Source: Ramlibacter algicola (GTDB lineage: Bacteria > Pseudomonadota > Gammaproteobacteria > Burkholderiales > Burkholderiaceae_C). Taken from it: DNA of 64,000 nt. The notes under the pieces are model-generated. The model saw only the letters and a program-made list of their open reading frames with translations. It was not told the DNA's origin and made no database searches. The position numbers and the translations under genes were made by a program. Positions 1 to 11,100 of this stretch are shown piece by piece. The DNA is taken from positions 682,001-746,000 of the forward strand of contig NZ_JAEDAO010000001.1 of NCBI RefSeq assembly GCF_016641735.1, read 5' to 3'. The first letter of the stretch is position 1. Each line of letters opens with the position of its first letter.

Positions 1-23
1 TGCGGATGAGCAGGTGCGCCGCC

Positions 24-29
24 CATAAT
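24..29 (+). promoter_or_regulatory. -10 box of a probable leaderless tal promoter
   Basis: CATAAT lies exactly 6 nt before the transaldolase ATG at 36, so transcription would begin at or next to the start codon. No Shine-Dalgarno sequence fits in between. The -35 region is at the window edge and is not clear. Four other genes in the window show the same arrangement. Confidence 0.5.
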
Positions 30-35
30 TGCCGC

Positions 36-983
36 ATGAACCAACTCGAGGCGCTCAAGCGCCACACGACGGTGGTGGCGGACACGGGGGACTTCCGCCA
101 GCTCGCGCAATTCCAGCCGCAGGACGCGACCACCAATCCCTCGCTCATCCTCAAGGCGGTGCAGAAGCCCGACTACGCACCCTTGCTCAAGGAGGTGATG
201 GCGCAGTGCCGCGGCAAGCCGATCGACGAAGCGATGGACCGGCTGCTGGTGCGCTTCGGGACCGAGATCCTGTCGATCATCCCGGGCCGCGTGTCGACCG
301 AAGTCGACGCCCGGCTGAGCTTCGACACCAACGCCAGCGTCACGCGAGCCGAACGCATCGTCGAGATGTACCAAGGCGCCGGCGTGCCCGTCGATCGCGT
401 GCTGATCAAGGTGGCGGCGACGTGGGAAGGCATCCAGGCCGCCGAGCAGCTGGAGCGCCGGGGCATCCACACCAACCTCACGCTGCTGTTCTCGTTCTGC
501 CAGGCGATCGCCTGCGGGCAGGCGAAGGTGCAGCTGATCTCGCCGTTCGTGGGCCGCATCTACGACTGGTACAAGAAGTCGGCCGGTTCCTCGTGGGACG
601 AAGCGGCGAACGCCGGCCCCAACGATCCCGGCGTGAAGTCGGTGCGGCAGATCTACCGCTACTACAAGCACTTCGGCATCCAGACCGAGGTGATGGGCGC
701 GAGCTTCCGCAACACGGGGCAGGTGCTGGCGCTTGCCGGCTGCGACCTGCTCACCATCAGCCCCGAGCTGCTGGCGCAACTGGCCACGAGCGATGCGGGG
801 GTGGAGCGTGCGCTCGATCCGCAGGAAGCGAAGGCCGCGACCATCGAGCCGGTGAATTACGACGAGGCCGGCTTCCGCTTCGCGCTCAACGAGGATGCGA
901 TGGCGACCGAGAAGCTCGCGGAAGGCATCCGCGCGTTCGTCGCCGACGCCGTCAAGCTCGAGAAGCTGATGAAGGAGGCGTGA
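36..983 (+). CDS. tal: transaldolase
   Basis: Cytoplasmic transaldolase of the non-oxidative pentose phosphate pathway, moving a three-carbon dihydroxyacetone unit between sedoheptulose-7-phosphate and glyceraldehyde-3-phosphate. The protein has 315 residues, the usual length of TalB-type enzymes. It begins [20 protein letters not shown], the classical TalB N-terminus, so the ATG at 36 was chosen although the frame is open upstream. The Schiff-base lysine lies in the KVAATWEG motif near residue 125, and DATTNPSL near residue 30 is also conserved. The next gene, pgi, starts 2 nt after the stop, so the two sugar-phosphate enzymes very probably share a transcript. Confidence 0.97.
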   Translation: MNQLEALKRHTTVVADTGDFRQLAQFQPQDATTNPSLILKAVQKPDYAPLLKEVMAQCRGKPIDEAMDRLLVRFGTEILSIIPGRVSTEVDARLSFDTNASVTRAERIVEMYQGAGVPVDRVLIKVAATWEGIQAAEQLERRGIHTNLTLLFSFCQAIACGQAKVQLISPFVGRIYDWYKKSAGSSWDEAANAGPNDPGVKSVRQIYRYYKHFGIQTEVMGASFRNTGQVLALAGCDLLTISPELLAQLATSDAGVERALDPQEAKAATIEPVNYDEAGFRFALNEDAMATEKLAEGIRAFVADAVKLEKLMKEA

Positions 984-985
984 GC

Positions 986-2536
986 ATGGCCAGCACTCCG
1001 CGTCGTTGCGACGCCACTCCTGCCTGGCAATCCTTGCGGCAAGCCTTCGAGGCGCACGGTTCGTCGTTCGACGTCCGCGCTGCGCTGCGTGACGATCCGT
1101 CGCGCGTGGAGCGCTTCACGCTCGACGCCGGGGGCGTGCATGCCGACCTCTCGAAGAATCTCGTCGATGCGCAGGTCGAAGACCTGCTGCTGCAACTCGC
1201 GCGCGACTGCGGCCTGGAAGCGCAGCGCGACGCGATGTTCGCGGGCGAGAAGGTCAATGCGACCGAGGGCCGCTCCGTGCTGCACGTGCTGCTGCGTGCC
1301 CCGCGCGGCGCGAAGGGACCCGCGGCCGAGCTCGCGCAGGTGCACGGGACGCTTGATGCCATGCTGGCCTACGCAGACTCGGTGCGCAACGACGCGGCGA
1401 TCACCGACGTCGTCAACATCGGCATCGGTGGCTCCGACCTCGGACCGCAGATGGCGACCATCGCGCTCGACGAATTCGCCGTTCCCGGCAAGCGGTTCCA
1501 CTTCGTCTCCAACATCGACGGCCACGAACTTGCCGCCGTGCTGCGCCACCTGGAGCCGCAGAACACGCTGTTCCTGGTCGCGTCGAAGACGTTCACCACG
1601 CTCGAGACGATGACCAACGCCCGTTCGGCGCGACAGTGGTTCACCGCCAATGGCGGCAAGGACGTCGCGCGCCACTTCGCCGCCCTCACGACCAACGTCG
1701 CCGCCGCGAAGGAATTCGGCATCGACCGCACGTTCGGGTTCTGGGACTGGGTCGGGGGCCGCTATTCGATGTGGTCCGCCATCGGGCTGCCGATCGCGAT
1801 CGCGATCGGTGCCGATCGCTTTCGCGACCTGCTCGCCGGCGCGCACGCGATGGACGAGCACTTCCGCATGGCGCCCTTGGAGCGCAACCTGCCGGTGCGG
1901 CTCGCGTTGCTCGACATCTGGTACCGGGACTTCCACCGCTTCACCAGCCGCAGCGTCGCGCCGTACCACAGTGCCTTGCGGCGCCTGCCTGCGTACCTGC
2001 AGCAGCTGGAGATGGAGAGCAACGGCAAGCGCGTCGATCGCGACGGCCGCGAAGTGCCGTACGGCACCTCGCCGGTGGTGTGGGGCGAACCCGGCACCAA
2101 CGGGCAGCACGCGTACTTCCAGATGCTGCACCAGGGCACGGACGTGATTCCGGTGGAATTCATCGCGGTGCGCAAGGCGGCGCACACGCTCGAAGGGCAC
2201 CACGACCAGCTGCTGGCCAACGTGCTCGCGCAGGCGCAGGCGCTGATGCAAGGCAAGCAGGACCCGGGCGGCCACAAGCACTTCCCGGGCAACCGGCCGA
2301 GCACGATGCTGCTGCTGGACCGGCTCGACCCGCGCACCTTCGGCGCGCTGGTCGCGATGTACGAGCACCGCGTATTCACCGCCGGCGCGATCTGGGGCAT
2401 CAACAGCTTCGACCAGTGGGGCGTCGAACTCGGCAAGGTGCTGGCGAAGGACCTCGCGCCACGCCTCGCCACCGGTGACGTGGCGGGCCTCGATGCGTCG
2501 ACCGCCGCCTTGGTGCAGCACCTGCGTCATCGCTGA
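986..2536 (+). CDS. pgi: glucose-6-phosphate isomerase
   Basis: Interconverts glucose-6-phosphate and fructose-6-phosphate in glycolysis and gluconeogenesis. The 516-residue product carries both family signatures: the DWVGGRYS region near residue 253, and SFDQWGVELGK close to the C-terminus. The substrate loops IGIGGSDLGP and SKTFTTLET are intact. The ATG is 2 nt after the tal stop and is preceded by GGAGG inside the end of tal, a good ribosome site. Translation is probably coupled to tal. The gene ends just before a strong bidirectional terminator shared with groL. Confidence 0.97.
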   Translation: MASTPRRCDATPAWQSLRQAFEAHGSSFDVRAALRDDPSRVERFTLDAGGVHADLSKNLVDAQVEDLLLQLARDCGLEAQRDAMFAGEKVNATEGRSVLHVLLRAPRGAKGPAAELAQVHGTLDAMLAYADSVRNDAAITDVVNIGIGGSDLGPQMATIALDEFAVPGKRFHFVSNIDGHELAAVLRHLEPQNTLFLVASKTFTTLETMTNARSARQWFTANGGKDVARHFAALTTNVAAAKEFGIDRTFGFWDWVGGRYSMWSAIGLPIAIAIGADRFRDLLAGAHAMDEHFRMAPLERNLPVRLALLDIWYRDFHRFTSRSVAPYHSALRRLPAYLQQLEMESNGKRVDRDGREVPYGTSPVVWGEPGTNGQHAYFQMLHQGTDVIPVEFIAVRKAAHTLEGHHDQLLANVLAQAQALMQGKQDPGGHKHFPGNRPSTMLLLDRLDPRTFGALVAMYEHRVFTAGAIWGINSFDQWGVELGKVLAKDLAPRLATGDVAGLDASTAALVQHLRHR

Positions 2537-2545
2537 CGCAGCACG

Positions 2546-2579
2546 AAAAAAAAAGGCCGGGATCGCTCCCGGCCTTTTT
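2546..2579. terminator. bidirectional rho-independent terminator between pgi and groL
   Basis: GGCCGGGA (2555-2562), loop TCGC and TCCCGGCC (2567-2574) form a perfect 8-bp GC-rich stem. It is preceded by nine A and followed by five T, so it reads as an intrinsic terminator on both strands. It separates the convergent tal-pgi and groSL transcripts. Confidence 0.93.
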
Positions 2580-2623
2580 GCTTTGCGCGGCTGGGAGCCG
2601 AAGCTCCCGGTGCGCGGCGGACC

Positions 2624-4282
<1,659 letters not shown>

Positions 4283-4303
4283 TCAGTGTGAAAGGAGGTT
4301 GAT

Positions 4304-4597
4304 TTACTTCTCGACGACCGCGAACAGGTCGTCTTCCTTCATGACGAGGAGCTCGTCGCCATCGACCTTGACGGTCTGGCCGCTGTACTTGCCGAAGAGG
4401 ACGCGGTCACCGACCTTGATGTTCAGGGCGATGAAGTCGCCGTTCTTCTCGTTGCGCTTGCCCGGGCCGACGGCCAGGACTTCGCCCTGGTCCGGCTTCT
4501 CGGCGGCGTTGTCGGGGATGACGATCCCGGACGCCGTCTTGGTTTCGTTCTCGAGGCGCTTGACGATCACGCGATCGTGCAGGGGACGAAGCTTCAT
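4304..4597 (-). CDS. groS: co-chaperonin GroES (10 kDa)
   Basis: Lid of the GroEL folding chamber. The 97-residue product begins [14 protein letters not shown] and contains the mobile-loop region ([20 protein letters not shown]), both typical of GroES. AAGGAG about 5 nt before the ATG fixes the start. It is the first gene of the groSL operon. Its 5' leader begins at a promoter overlapped by a CIRCE operator, which implies repression by HrcA; hrcA itself is not in this window. Confidence 0.97.
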   Translation of the reverse strand: MKLRPLHDRVIVKRLENETKTASGIVIPDNAAEKPDQGEVLAVGPGKRNEKNGDFIALNIKVGDRVLFGKYSGQTVKVDGDELLVMKEDDLFAVVEK

Positions 4598-4689
4598 TGC
4601 ATCTCCTTGGTCTTGCTAAGGCGGGTGGACAACAAAGGGCGCCCACTCTGGAGCGCCCGGGTAGCTGGGGAGGCGCGCCAGCTCATCTG

Positions 4690-4716
4690 CTAGCACTCAA
4701 CTCCTGCGAGTGCTAA
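4690..4716 (-). promoter_or_regulatory. CIRCE operator (HrcA site) for groSL
   Basis: CTAGCACTC, nine bases, GAGTGCTAA. Compared with the CIRCE consensus TTAGCACTC-N9-GAGTGCTAA only the first base differs, and the 9-nt spacer is exact. It sits at the expected transcription start of the groSL promoter, where bound HrcA would block initiation. Confidence 0.95.
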
Positions 4717-4743
4717 TGATAGGGCATCCCGTGTCGGTTTCAA
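4716..4743 (-). promoter_or_regulatory. groSL promoter
   Basis: Read on the minus strand, TTGAAA (4743-4738), a 16-nt spacer and TATCAT (4721-4716) make a good vegetative promoter. The same stretch (GTTGAA, then CCCTATCAT) also resembles a heat-shock sigma-32 promoter, so both factors could act here. The -10 box abuts the CIRCE element. Confidence 0.7.
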
Positions 4744-5074
4744 CCCCCCGACGTTGTCGGACCACGCGCTATCGGCCCGCTCAACGGCCAGACCCCCGCG
4801 ATGAGTGGTAACCCTAGGTCAGCTACGGGGCAGTCGTAGAAGTTACCATCTGTATCAGATGTAGCACATCCGTAACAAGAGCCGATCCTTGGGGCGTCCG
4901 CGCCAAGCAACAGTTCCGTGGTGGGCACACGTTCGCATGACGCTATGGCGGAGTTTGGTATTCATTTCCTGAGCCCGGCCGTAGCGAGATGGTTTACTGC
5001 CTCTGCCGTAACGCGACCGTAGTAGTTTTCGCCCTCCCCAGGGTCAGCTCACCGAGTTCGTCGTCGTGCAGGGA
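4744..5074. other. intergenic region without a recognisable gene
   Basis: About 330 bases between the groSL promoter and the DUF11 cluster. It is visibly less GC-rich than its surroundings and no frame shows codon bias. One short perfect dyad, CATCTG-TAT-CAGATG, lies at 4847-4861. I see no tRNA, riboswitch or terminator. The promoter of the downstream cluster should lie here, but no clear -35/-10 pair could be assigned. Confidence 0.4.
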
Positions 5075-5090
5075 CCCGCCAAGAGGCGGG
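5075..5090 (+). promoter_or_regulatory. small leader hairpin before the first DUF11 gene
   Basis: CCCGCC-AAGA-GGCGGG is a perfect 6-bp GC stem with a tetraloop, ending 25 nt before the GTG start at 5116. It has no T-tract and so is not a terminator. It could be an mRNA-stability or translation-control hairpin. Confidence 0.35.
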
Positions 5091-5115
5091 AACGAGATGA
5101 TTCGGGGGCTGAACA

Positions 5116-6144
5116 GTGTCGACGGATTCGGCGACGGCGGTTGCCGCGCGGGGGCTGGCTGGGCTGGCGACAAGGCTGGCATTCGCAGTGCTGGCCCTGC
5201 TGGCTAGCCACGCCTGGGCCGCAGGCACGCCGGCCGGGACGCAGATCCCGAACACCGCCGTCATCTCCTACACCTACAACGGAACGCCGGCGACCCAGTT
5301 CGCGAGCGCGATCCCCGTGGTCGTCGCCCGCGTGCTGTCGGTGCGCACCACCTGGCAGGACAGCACGCCGGCGCCGGTGAATTCGCCGGACGCGATCCGG
5401 CCCCTGACCTTCGCCGTCACCAACACGGGCAACGGCACCGACACGTTCGCGCTCTGGCGCGACAACGCGCTGGCGGGCGACCAGTTCGACCCGCTCGACG
5501 CGCCCGCCGGCGCGATCTGGCTCGAAAGCGGCGCGCAGCCCGGGTTCCAGGCCACCGGTCCGAACGCCGACATCCCCTACCTCCCCGGCACCAACGACCC
5601 GGTCCTCGCCGCGGACGCGAGCCGCATCGCCTACCTGGCCAGCAACATTCCGCCCGGGTTCACCACCGGCGCCATGGCGCGCGCTTCGCTGCAAGCGCGT
5701 TCGAGCCAGGTTCCTCCCGGCACGCCGCCGGGCACGCAGGTGGGCGTGCAGAACGGAATCGCCAGCATCGTCGGGGCCAATGGCGCCTTCTCCGCCGCGC
5801 CGGGCATCTACCTGGTGTCCGTCGTCGCTGTCGGCATCGGCAAGTCGGTGGTCGCGATCGCCGATCCCGCCGGCGGCCAGCGCGTGATGACCGGCGCCGT
5901 GCTCACGTACCGCCTGCAGGTCACCGCGACCGGCAACGGCACCGCGAACAACATCGTCGTGGCCGACCCGCTCCCGGCGACGCTCACCTTCGTCCCAGGA
6001 AGCATCACCGTCGACGGCATCGCGCGCACCGATGGCGCCGATGGCGACGACAGCAGTTTCTCCGCCGGCACGGTCCGCACCGTGCTTCCTTCCCTGACCG
6101 CGCCGCAGACGCGCGCGATCGAGTTCAAAGCCACGGTCAATTGA
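5116..6144 (+). CDS. exported DUF11-type repeat protein (first gene of cluster)
   Basis: A 342-residue protein of unknown specific function. A hydrophobic export signal (about residues 13-36, cleavage near SHAWA-AG) is followed by the motif GTQIPNTAVISYTYNG, which recurs in two downstream genes. The C-terminal part (about 235-342) matches the DUF11 beta-sandwich pattern: GGQRVMTGAVLTYRLQV, then VVADPLPATLTFVPGS, ending in an alternating strand. The start is GTG; no in-frame ATG lies near. It is the first of five same-strand genes. DUF11 domains are usually extracellular Ig-like modules. No sortase or PEP-CTERM signal is visible. Export is well supported; the role is not known. Confidence 0.75.
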   Translation: MSTDSATAVAARGLAGLATRLAFAVLALLASHAWAAGTPAGTQIPNTAVISYTYNGTPATQFASAIPVVVARVLSVRTTWQDSTPAPVNSPDAIRPLTFAVTNTGNGTDTFALWRDNALAGDQFDPLDAPAGAIWLESGAQPGFQATGPNADIPYLPGTNDPVLAADASRIAYLASNIPPGFTTGAMARASLQARSSQVPPGTPPGTQVGVQNGIASIVGANGAFSAAPGIYLVSVVAVGIGKSVVAIADPAGGQRVMTGAVLTYRLQVTATGNGTANNIVVADPLPATLTFVPGSITVDGIARTDGADGDDSSFSAGTVRTVLPSLTAPQTRAIEFKATVN

Positions 6145-6170
6145 CCGAACCAACCCCCAAAGGAGCTCCC

Positions 6171-6674
6171 ATGCGAAGCCTCATCACCACCACCTGCCTG
6201 GCCCTCGCGGTCGCGTGCGCCGGCATGGCGCACGCCCAGGGCACCGCGGCCAAGCCCGGCTCGATCGAGCTGCGCAACGTCGCGGAAATCGAAACCACCA
6301 CCAAGGCCACCGACGGCAAGGTGGAGAAGAAGCGCATGCCGGCGCAGAAGGCCGCGCCGGGCACCGAGGTGATCTACACCTCGACGTTCAAGAACGTCGG
6401 CGCCAAGCCCGCCGGCAACATCGTGATCAACAACCCGATCCCGGCCAGCACCACGCTGGTGGGCGGCAGCGCGTTCGGCGACAACACCGACGTCGCGTTC
6501 TCGGCGGACGGCGGCAAGACCTACGCGCCGGCCGACAAGGTCAAGGTGCGTGGCGCCGACGGCAAGGAGCGCGCGGCCGGCCTCTCCGAGTTCACCCACG
6601 TGCGCTGGACCTACCGCGGCGAACTCGCCCCGGGCAAGGAGTCCAGCGTCGGCTTCCGCGTGACGGTCAACTGA
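6171..6674 (+). CDS. small exported DUF11-like protein
   Basis: A 167-residue secreted protein. A signal peptide (MRSLITTTCLALAVACAGMAHA) is followed by one DUF11-like module with GTEVIYTSTFKNVGAKPAGNI and VINNPIPASTTLVGGS. The start at ATG 6171 is preceded by AAAGGAG at good spacing; a TTG at 6141 that overlaps the previous stop was rejected. It lies 26 nt after the first DUF11 gene, so the two are probably co-transcribed. Small single-module DUF11 proteins of this kind are usually annotated as hypothetical. It may be a subunit or accessory of the larger proteins in the cluster. Confidence 0.75.
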   Translation: MRSLITTTCLALAVACAGMAHAQGTAAKPGSIELRNVAEIETTTKATDGKVEKKRMPAQKAAPGTEVIYTSTFKNVGAKPAGNIVINNPIPASTTLVGGSAFGDNTDVAFSADGGKTYAPADKVKVRGADGKERAAGLSEFTHVRWTYRGELAPGKESSVGFRVTVN

Positions 6675-6855
6675 AGACCGCCGTGCAAGCGCTCGGTACC
6701 TCGCGCGGCGCTGCCGCCATCGCCCCGTTCCGCAAAGGCGGCTGTGGCCCCCCACGCGATCCCACCCAGGGTGCGCCGCCTGCGAGGCAGCGTTCGCACA
6801 TCTCCTTCCCTCGAGCTTTCTTTCACCAATCAACGATGCAACAGGACCACCTGAA

Positions 6856-8115
6856 ATGACTTCCTTTCGTCAAACGCTCGTCCGCACAGGAGCCGCGCTC
6901 CTGATGGCGGCGGGCTTCCTCGCTTCGGCGCAGGCTGCGGGCACAGCCGCCGGCACCGACATCAACAACTCCGCCACCCTGACGTACTCCGTCGGCGGCA
7001 CGGCGCAGTCGTCGATCTGCTCGGCGCCTGGCGGCAACAACACCAGCACCTGCACGCCGACCACCTTCAAGGTCGACAACAAGATCAACCTGCTCGTGAC
7101 CACGAACAACAACACGGCGGTGAGCGCGGTCCCTGGTGGCACGCACACCCTGACGTTCGTCGTGACGAACAGCGGCAACAGCACGCAGGACATCGTCCTG
7201 TCCACCACGCAGGTCGCCACGTCCGGCACCGTGCTCCTGGGCGGCGGCGGCGGCACCACCTACACGGACTCGTTCGACGCAAGCAGCTGCACGATCACCG
7301 ACACGGCCAACGCGCCGCTGCCCGTGGGCCCGCTGGCGAACACGTACCGCATCACCAACGTCGCGCCCGACGGCACGTCGACGGTGTATGCCTCGTGCAC
7401 GATCCCGACGACCAAGGCAGGCGGCGTTGCGCTCGTGAATACCGACGCATCGGTGGTGTCGCTCAAGGCGGTGGCTTACATCGCCGCCGGCGGCGCGATC
7501 GCGGTGGAATCGAACACCAACACGAGCACTGTCGTCGACACGGTGTTCGCGGACGGTGCCGGTTCGGATGACGCCGCGCGTGGCGGTGACTACTCCGCCC
7601 GCAGCGCCTACCGCATCCAGACTGCGGCGCTGACGGTCGCCAAGATCTTCAAGACCCTGTGCGATCCGGCTGGCGGCGCCATCGACGCCGGCTACGCCCC
7701 GAAGAGCATCCCGGGTGCGTACATCCAGTACACGGTCTCGATCGCTAACTCCAACACCGCCCCGGTCTCGGCCATCCTGACCAACCTGAGCGACACGCTG
7801 GACACGACGAAGGTCACGTTCGACACGGAGCTGATCACGGGCGCCAACGTCGCCAGCGCGCCTGCTTGTGCGGCGACGACGGCGCCCACGGGCGCGGGCG
7901 CGGCGACCAGCGCCGGCAACTACGTGAAGCTGGAACTGTCGGGCGGCACGCGCGCTTCGTTCCCGGGCGGCGTCAAGTTCATCAACGCCGTCTACACGAC
8001 CCCGACGCTGACCATTCCGTGGGCAACGATGCTGCCGGCCGAAAGCAGCCACGTCGTGGGCGAACTGCTGCCCGGCGAGACGATCAGCGCCACCTACAAC
8101 GTGATCATCAAGTGA
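6856..8115 (+). CDS. exported DUF11-type protein
   Basis: A 419-residue product of unknown function with a signal peptide of about 27 residues (cut near SAQA-AG). The mature N-terminus has the cluster motif GTDINNSATLTYSVGG. The rest is Thr/Ser/Asn/Gly-rich and beta-strand-like, with two modules (about residues 60-210 and 255-419) that show the DUF11 alternation, for example GGTHTLTFVVTNSGNSTQD and GAYIQYTVSIANSN. A few cysteines (CSAPGG..CTPT) could form periplasmic disulfides. It lies 181 nt after the previous gene, a gap that holds nothing recognisable, and 7 nt before the giant gene. Confidence 0.75.
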   Translation: MTSFRQTLVRTGAALLMAAGFLASAQAAGTAAGTDINNSATLTYSVGGTAQSSICSAPGGNNTSTCTPTTFKVDNKINLLVTTNNNTAVSAVPGGTHTLTFVVTNSGNSTQDIVLSTTQVATSGTVLLGGGGGTTYTDSFDASSCTITDTANAPLPVGPLANTYRITNVAPDGTSTVYASCTIPTTKAGGVALVNTDASVVSLKAVAYIAAGGAIAVESNTNTSTVVDTVFADGAGSDDAARGGDYSARSAYRIQTAALTVAKIFKTLCDPAGGAIDAGYAPKSIPGAYIQYTVSIANSNTAPVSAILTNLSDTLDTTKVTFDTELITGANVASAPACAATTAPTGAGAATSAGNYVKLELSGGTRASFPGGVKFINAVYTTPTLTIPWATMLPAESSHVVGELLPGETISATYNVIIK

Positions 8116-8122
8116 TCGCGGG

Positions 8123-11100
8123 ATGACGTCACTCCGGTCGACGTCGAGCGCCACCCGCGCCGCGGCTTGCCGCGGCCGGGCCGGCGCCCCGGGCCTGCTG
8201 GACTTCGTGCCAGCAGGCTTGGGCGTGCGCGCCTTGTGCGCGCACGCCCAAGCCTGGCTGCTGCCGGCCCTCGTTCTCTTTTTCTTCCTCGCCACTTCGG
8301 TCGCACGCGCCGCGCTGCCGCCGAACACGCAGATCACCAACACCGCGACCGCGTCGTACGACGTGGGCGGCACGCCCATCGCGACGTCCGGCAGCGTGAC
8401 GGTGACAACCGCGGCCGGAACCCCGGCGGCGATCCAGTTCCTGACCTACGCGCCCAACCTGCCGCAGGCGACCGCGGCGGGCGCGACCAGCCGGCCGCTG
8501 CCCGTCACCGGCTGCATGGCGAGCGGTGGCGGCTGGGTGCAGCAAGGCAATCCATCCGTCCCGGGCGTGGGGTCGCTGAACGTGCCCGGCAGCTACCTGT
8601 TCGCGCCGGCCAACGCCTACTCGGGCCGCGACGTGGCGTTCGTGCAGGTGACGGATTACTCCGCCAACTCGGACCCGCTGGCCGTCGAGACCATCACGGT
8701 CGTCGTCAGCACGCCGTCGGGAGACAACGAGACGCTGAGGCTGGTCGAGACCGGCCCGTCGACCGGCGTGTTCCTCGGCTACATCCCGCTGGCCGCCGGC
8801 GCCGCGCAGCCGGGCAACTGCACGCTGCAGGCCAAGTCGAACGAGAAACTCACCGCCACCTACGTGCAGGCCGGCACCAGCGCCGTCGCGACCAGCGTCG
8901 CGCTCGTCGACCCCTTGGGCCTGGTGTTCGACTCCAGCACGGGCCAGCCGATCGACGGCGTGCGCGTCACGCTGGTGGACGTCGTCACCGGCTCGCCGGC
9001 CCAAGTGCGTGGCGACGACGGCGTCAGCATCTTCCCGTCCACCGTCGTCACGGGCAGCACCGTGACCGATAGCGGCGGCACGGTCTACGTGCTCGGCCCC
9101 GGCCGCTACCAGTTCCCGCGCGTCAGCGCCCCCGGCACCTATCGCCTCGAGATCCAGCCGACGCTCGGGTACCGCTTCCCATCGCAAGTCGCGGATGCTG
9201 CACTCCAGCAGCTGCCCAACGCGCCTTACCAACTGAGCGGCATCTCGCGCGGCGGCCAGTTCATGGTGCTGCCCGGCCCGCCGGTCGAAGCGGACGTGCC
9301 GCTGGACCCGGGTCCGCTGGGCACGATCGACCTCACGAAAACCGTCGGCAAGGCCGTCGCCTCGCTGGGCGATTTCGTGCCGTATTCGGTGGCGCTGTCC
9401 ACGTCGAGCGACCAGCCGCTCCCCGGCGTGCAACTGCAGGACCGCCTCCCGCCCGGTTTTCGCTACATGCCGGGGTCGGCGCGCCTGAACGACAAGCCGC
9501 TCGCGGACCCGGTGGTCGCCGGCGACGGCCGCACGCTGCTGTTCTCGCTCGGCACCCTGCAGGCCAAGGGCGCGGCGACGCTGCGCTACGTGGCGGCGAT
9601 CGGTCCGTCGGCGAAGGTCGGCCCGGCGCAGAACATCGCGCAGATCGTGGGCCGCATCAGCTCGAACACGTCCAGTGCGACCGTGACGGTCCAGGACGAC
9701 CTCAATCGAAGCCGCGCCATCCTCGCCGGCCAAGTGACGGTGGCGGCATCGTGCGAGGCCGATGCCCAGGACCCTTCGTCGCGCCACGCGCTCGCCGGCG
9801 TGCGCGTGCTGCTGCAGGACGGCACTTTCGTGCTGACCGATGTCGAGGGCCGCTGGCACGTCGAGAACCTGCGCCCCGGCACGCACGTGGTGCAGGTCGA
9901 CACGACCACGCTGCCGCAAGGCATGCAGCTGCGCTCGTGCGAGGACAACAGCCGCACCGGCGGCCGCGACTTCAGCCAGTTCGTGAACGTCCGCGGCGGC
10001 ACGCTGTGGCGCGCCGACTTCCGCTTCGCCACCGTGGCGAGCTGCCTGCGCCAGGAAGTGCGTCGCCATGGCCGTGACGTCGAAGTGGCGCTGGGCTCGA
10101 CGATCGCGCAGGAAGCCGTGACCGCCACCGTGGTGCTGCCCTCCGGCGCCAAGGTCGACCCCGCCTCGGCGCTGCTCGATGGACTTCCTTCGACGAGCGT
10201 GCAGGTCGAGGACGGCTTCGTCGTCGTGCGCCTGCCCGCCCAGCCGGCGCGCTGGCAGAAGCGCCTTGCGCTGCGCCTGCTGGACGACAAGCCGGGCGCG
10301 CTCAAGCTGTCGGTGCGCGCGCAGCCCGCAGGCGGCGCGCTGGTCGCGCTGGCGCCTTTGTCCCTGGCTGCAAATGCGACGCAGGCCAGCGAGTGCGGTG
10401 CACTGCCGGCCACGCTGCCGGGCGCGGCGAAGGCCACCGCGAGCGTCGTTGCCGGGACTGCTGCGGGCGATGCGAAGGCCGCGGCCGCGCCGGCGCTGAT
10501 CGAACAATTGCCCTACGACGACAAGTGGCTGGCCGCGGCGGACGACCGCGTCGAGTGGCTGCACCCCAAGGCCGACTTCTCGCCCGCGCTGCCGATCGTG
10601 AAGGTGGCGGTCAAGCATGGCGGCCGCGACACGATCGAGCTGCGCGTCAACGGCGTCGCCGCCGACCCGATGCGCTACGAAGGAACGCTGCTCAGCCCGA
10701 CCGGCGCGGTCGCGCTGTCGAACTGGCGCTCGGTCGACCTGCGCAACGGCGAGAACGTGCTCGAGGTGGTCGTGCACAACCCCGCGGGCCAGGTCGTCCT
10801 GCGTGAGTCGCGCACCATCCACTACGGCGTCAGTCCCACGCGTGCCGAAGTCGACGAAGCGTCATCCAGGTTGATCGCGGACGGCCGCACCTCGCCCGTG
10901 GTGGCGGTGCGCTTCCTTGACGCGCGCGGCAAGCCGGTGCGCCGCGGCGCGATCGGCGAATTCAGCATCGACGCGCCCTTCGCGCCGCAGCAGGCCGCCG
11001 ATGCGATCCAGCGCGAGCCGCTCGCGGGGCAGCTCGGTGGGCGCGCGCGCTACGAGATCGGCGAGAACGGCGTCGCGCTGATCCCGCTGCAGCCGACCGG

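Noticed and set aside
857..2530. 557-residue minus-strand open frame
   Set aside because: Antisense to pgi, whose conserved motifs are on the plus strand.
4740..4928. 62-residue minus-strand ORF in the groSL upstream gap
   Set aside because: It overlaps the groSL promoter, lacks a ribosome site and shows no codon bias.
6141..6170. TTG start 30 nt upstream for the small DUF11 gene
   Set aside because: It overlaps the previous stop and has no ribosome site, while ATG 6171 has AAAGGAG and starts directly at a signal peptide.
8129..10822. 897-residue minus-strand open frame
   Set aside because: Antisense to the N-terminal half of the giant DUF11 gene, with typical shadow composition.
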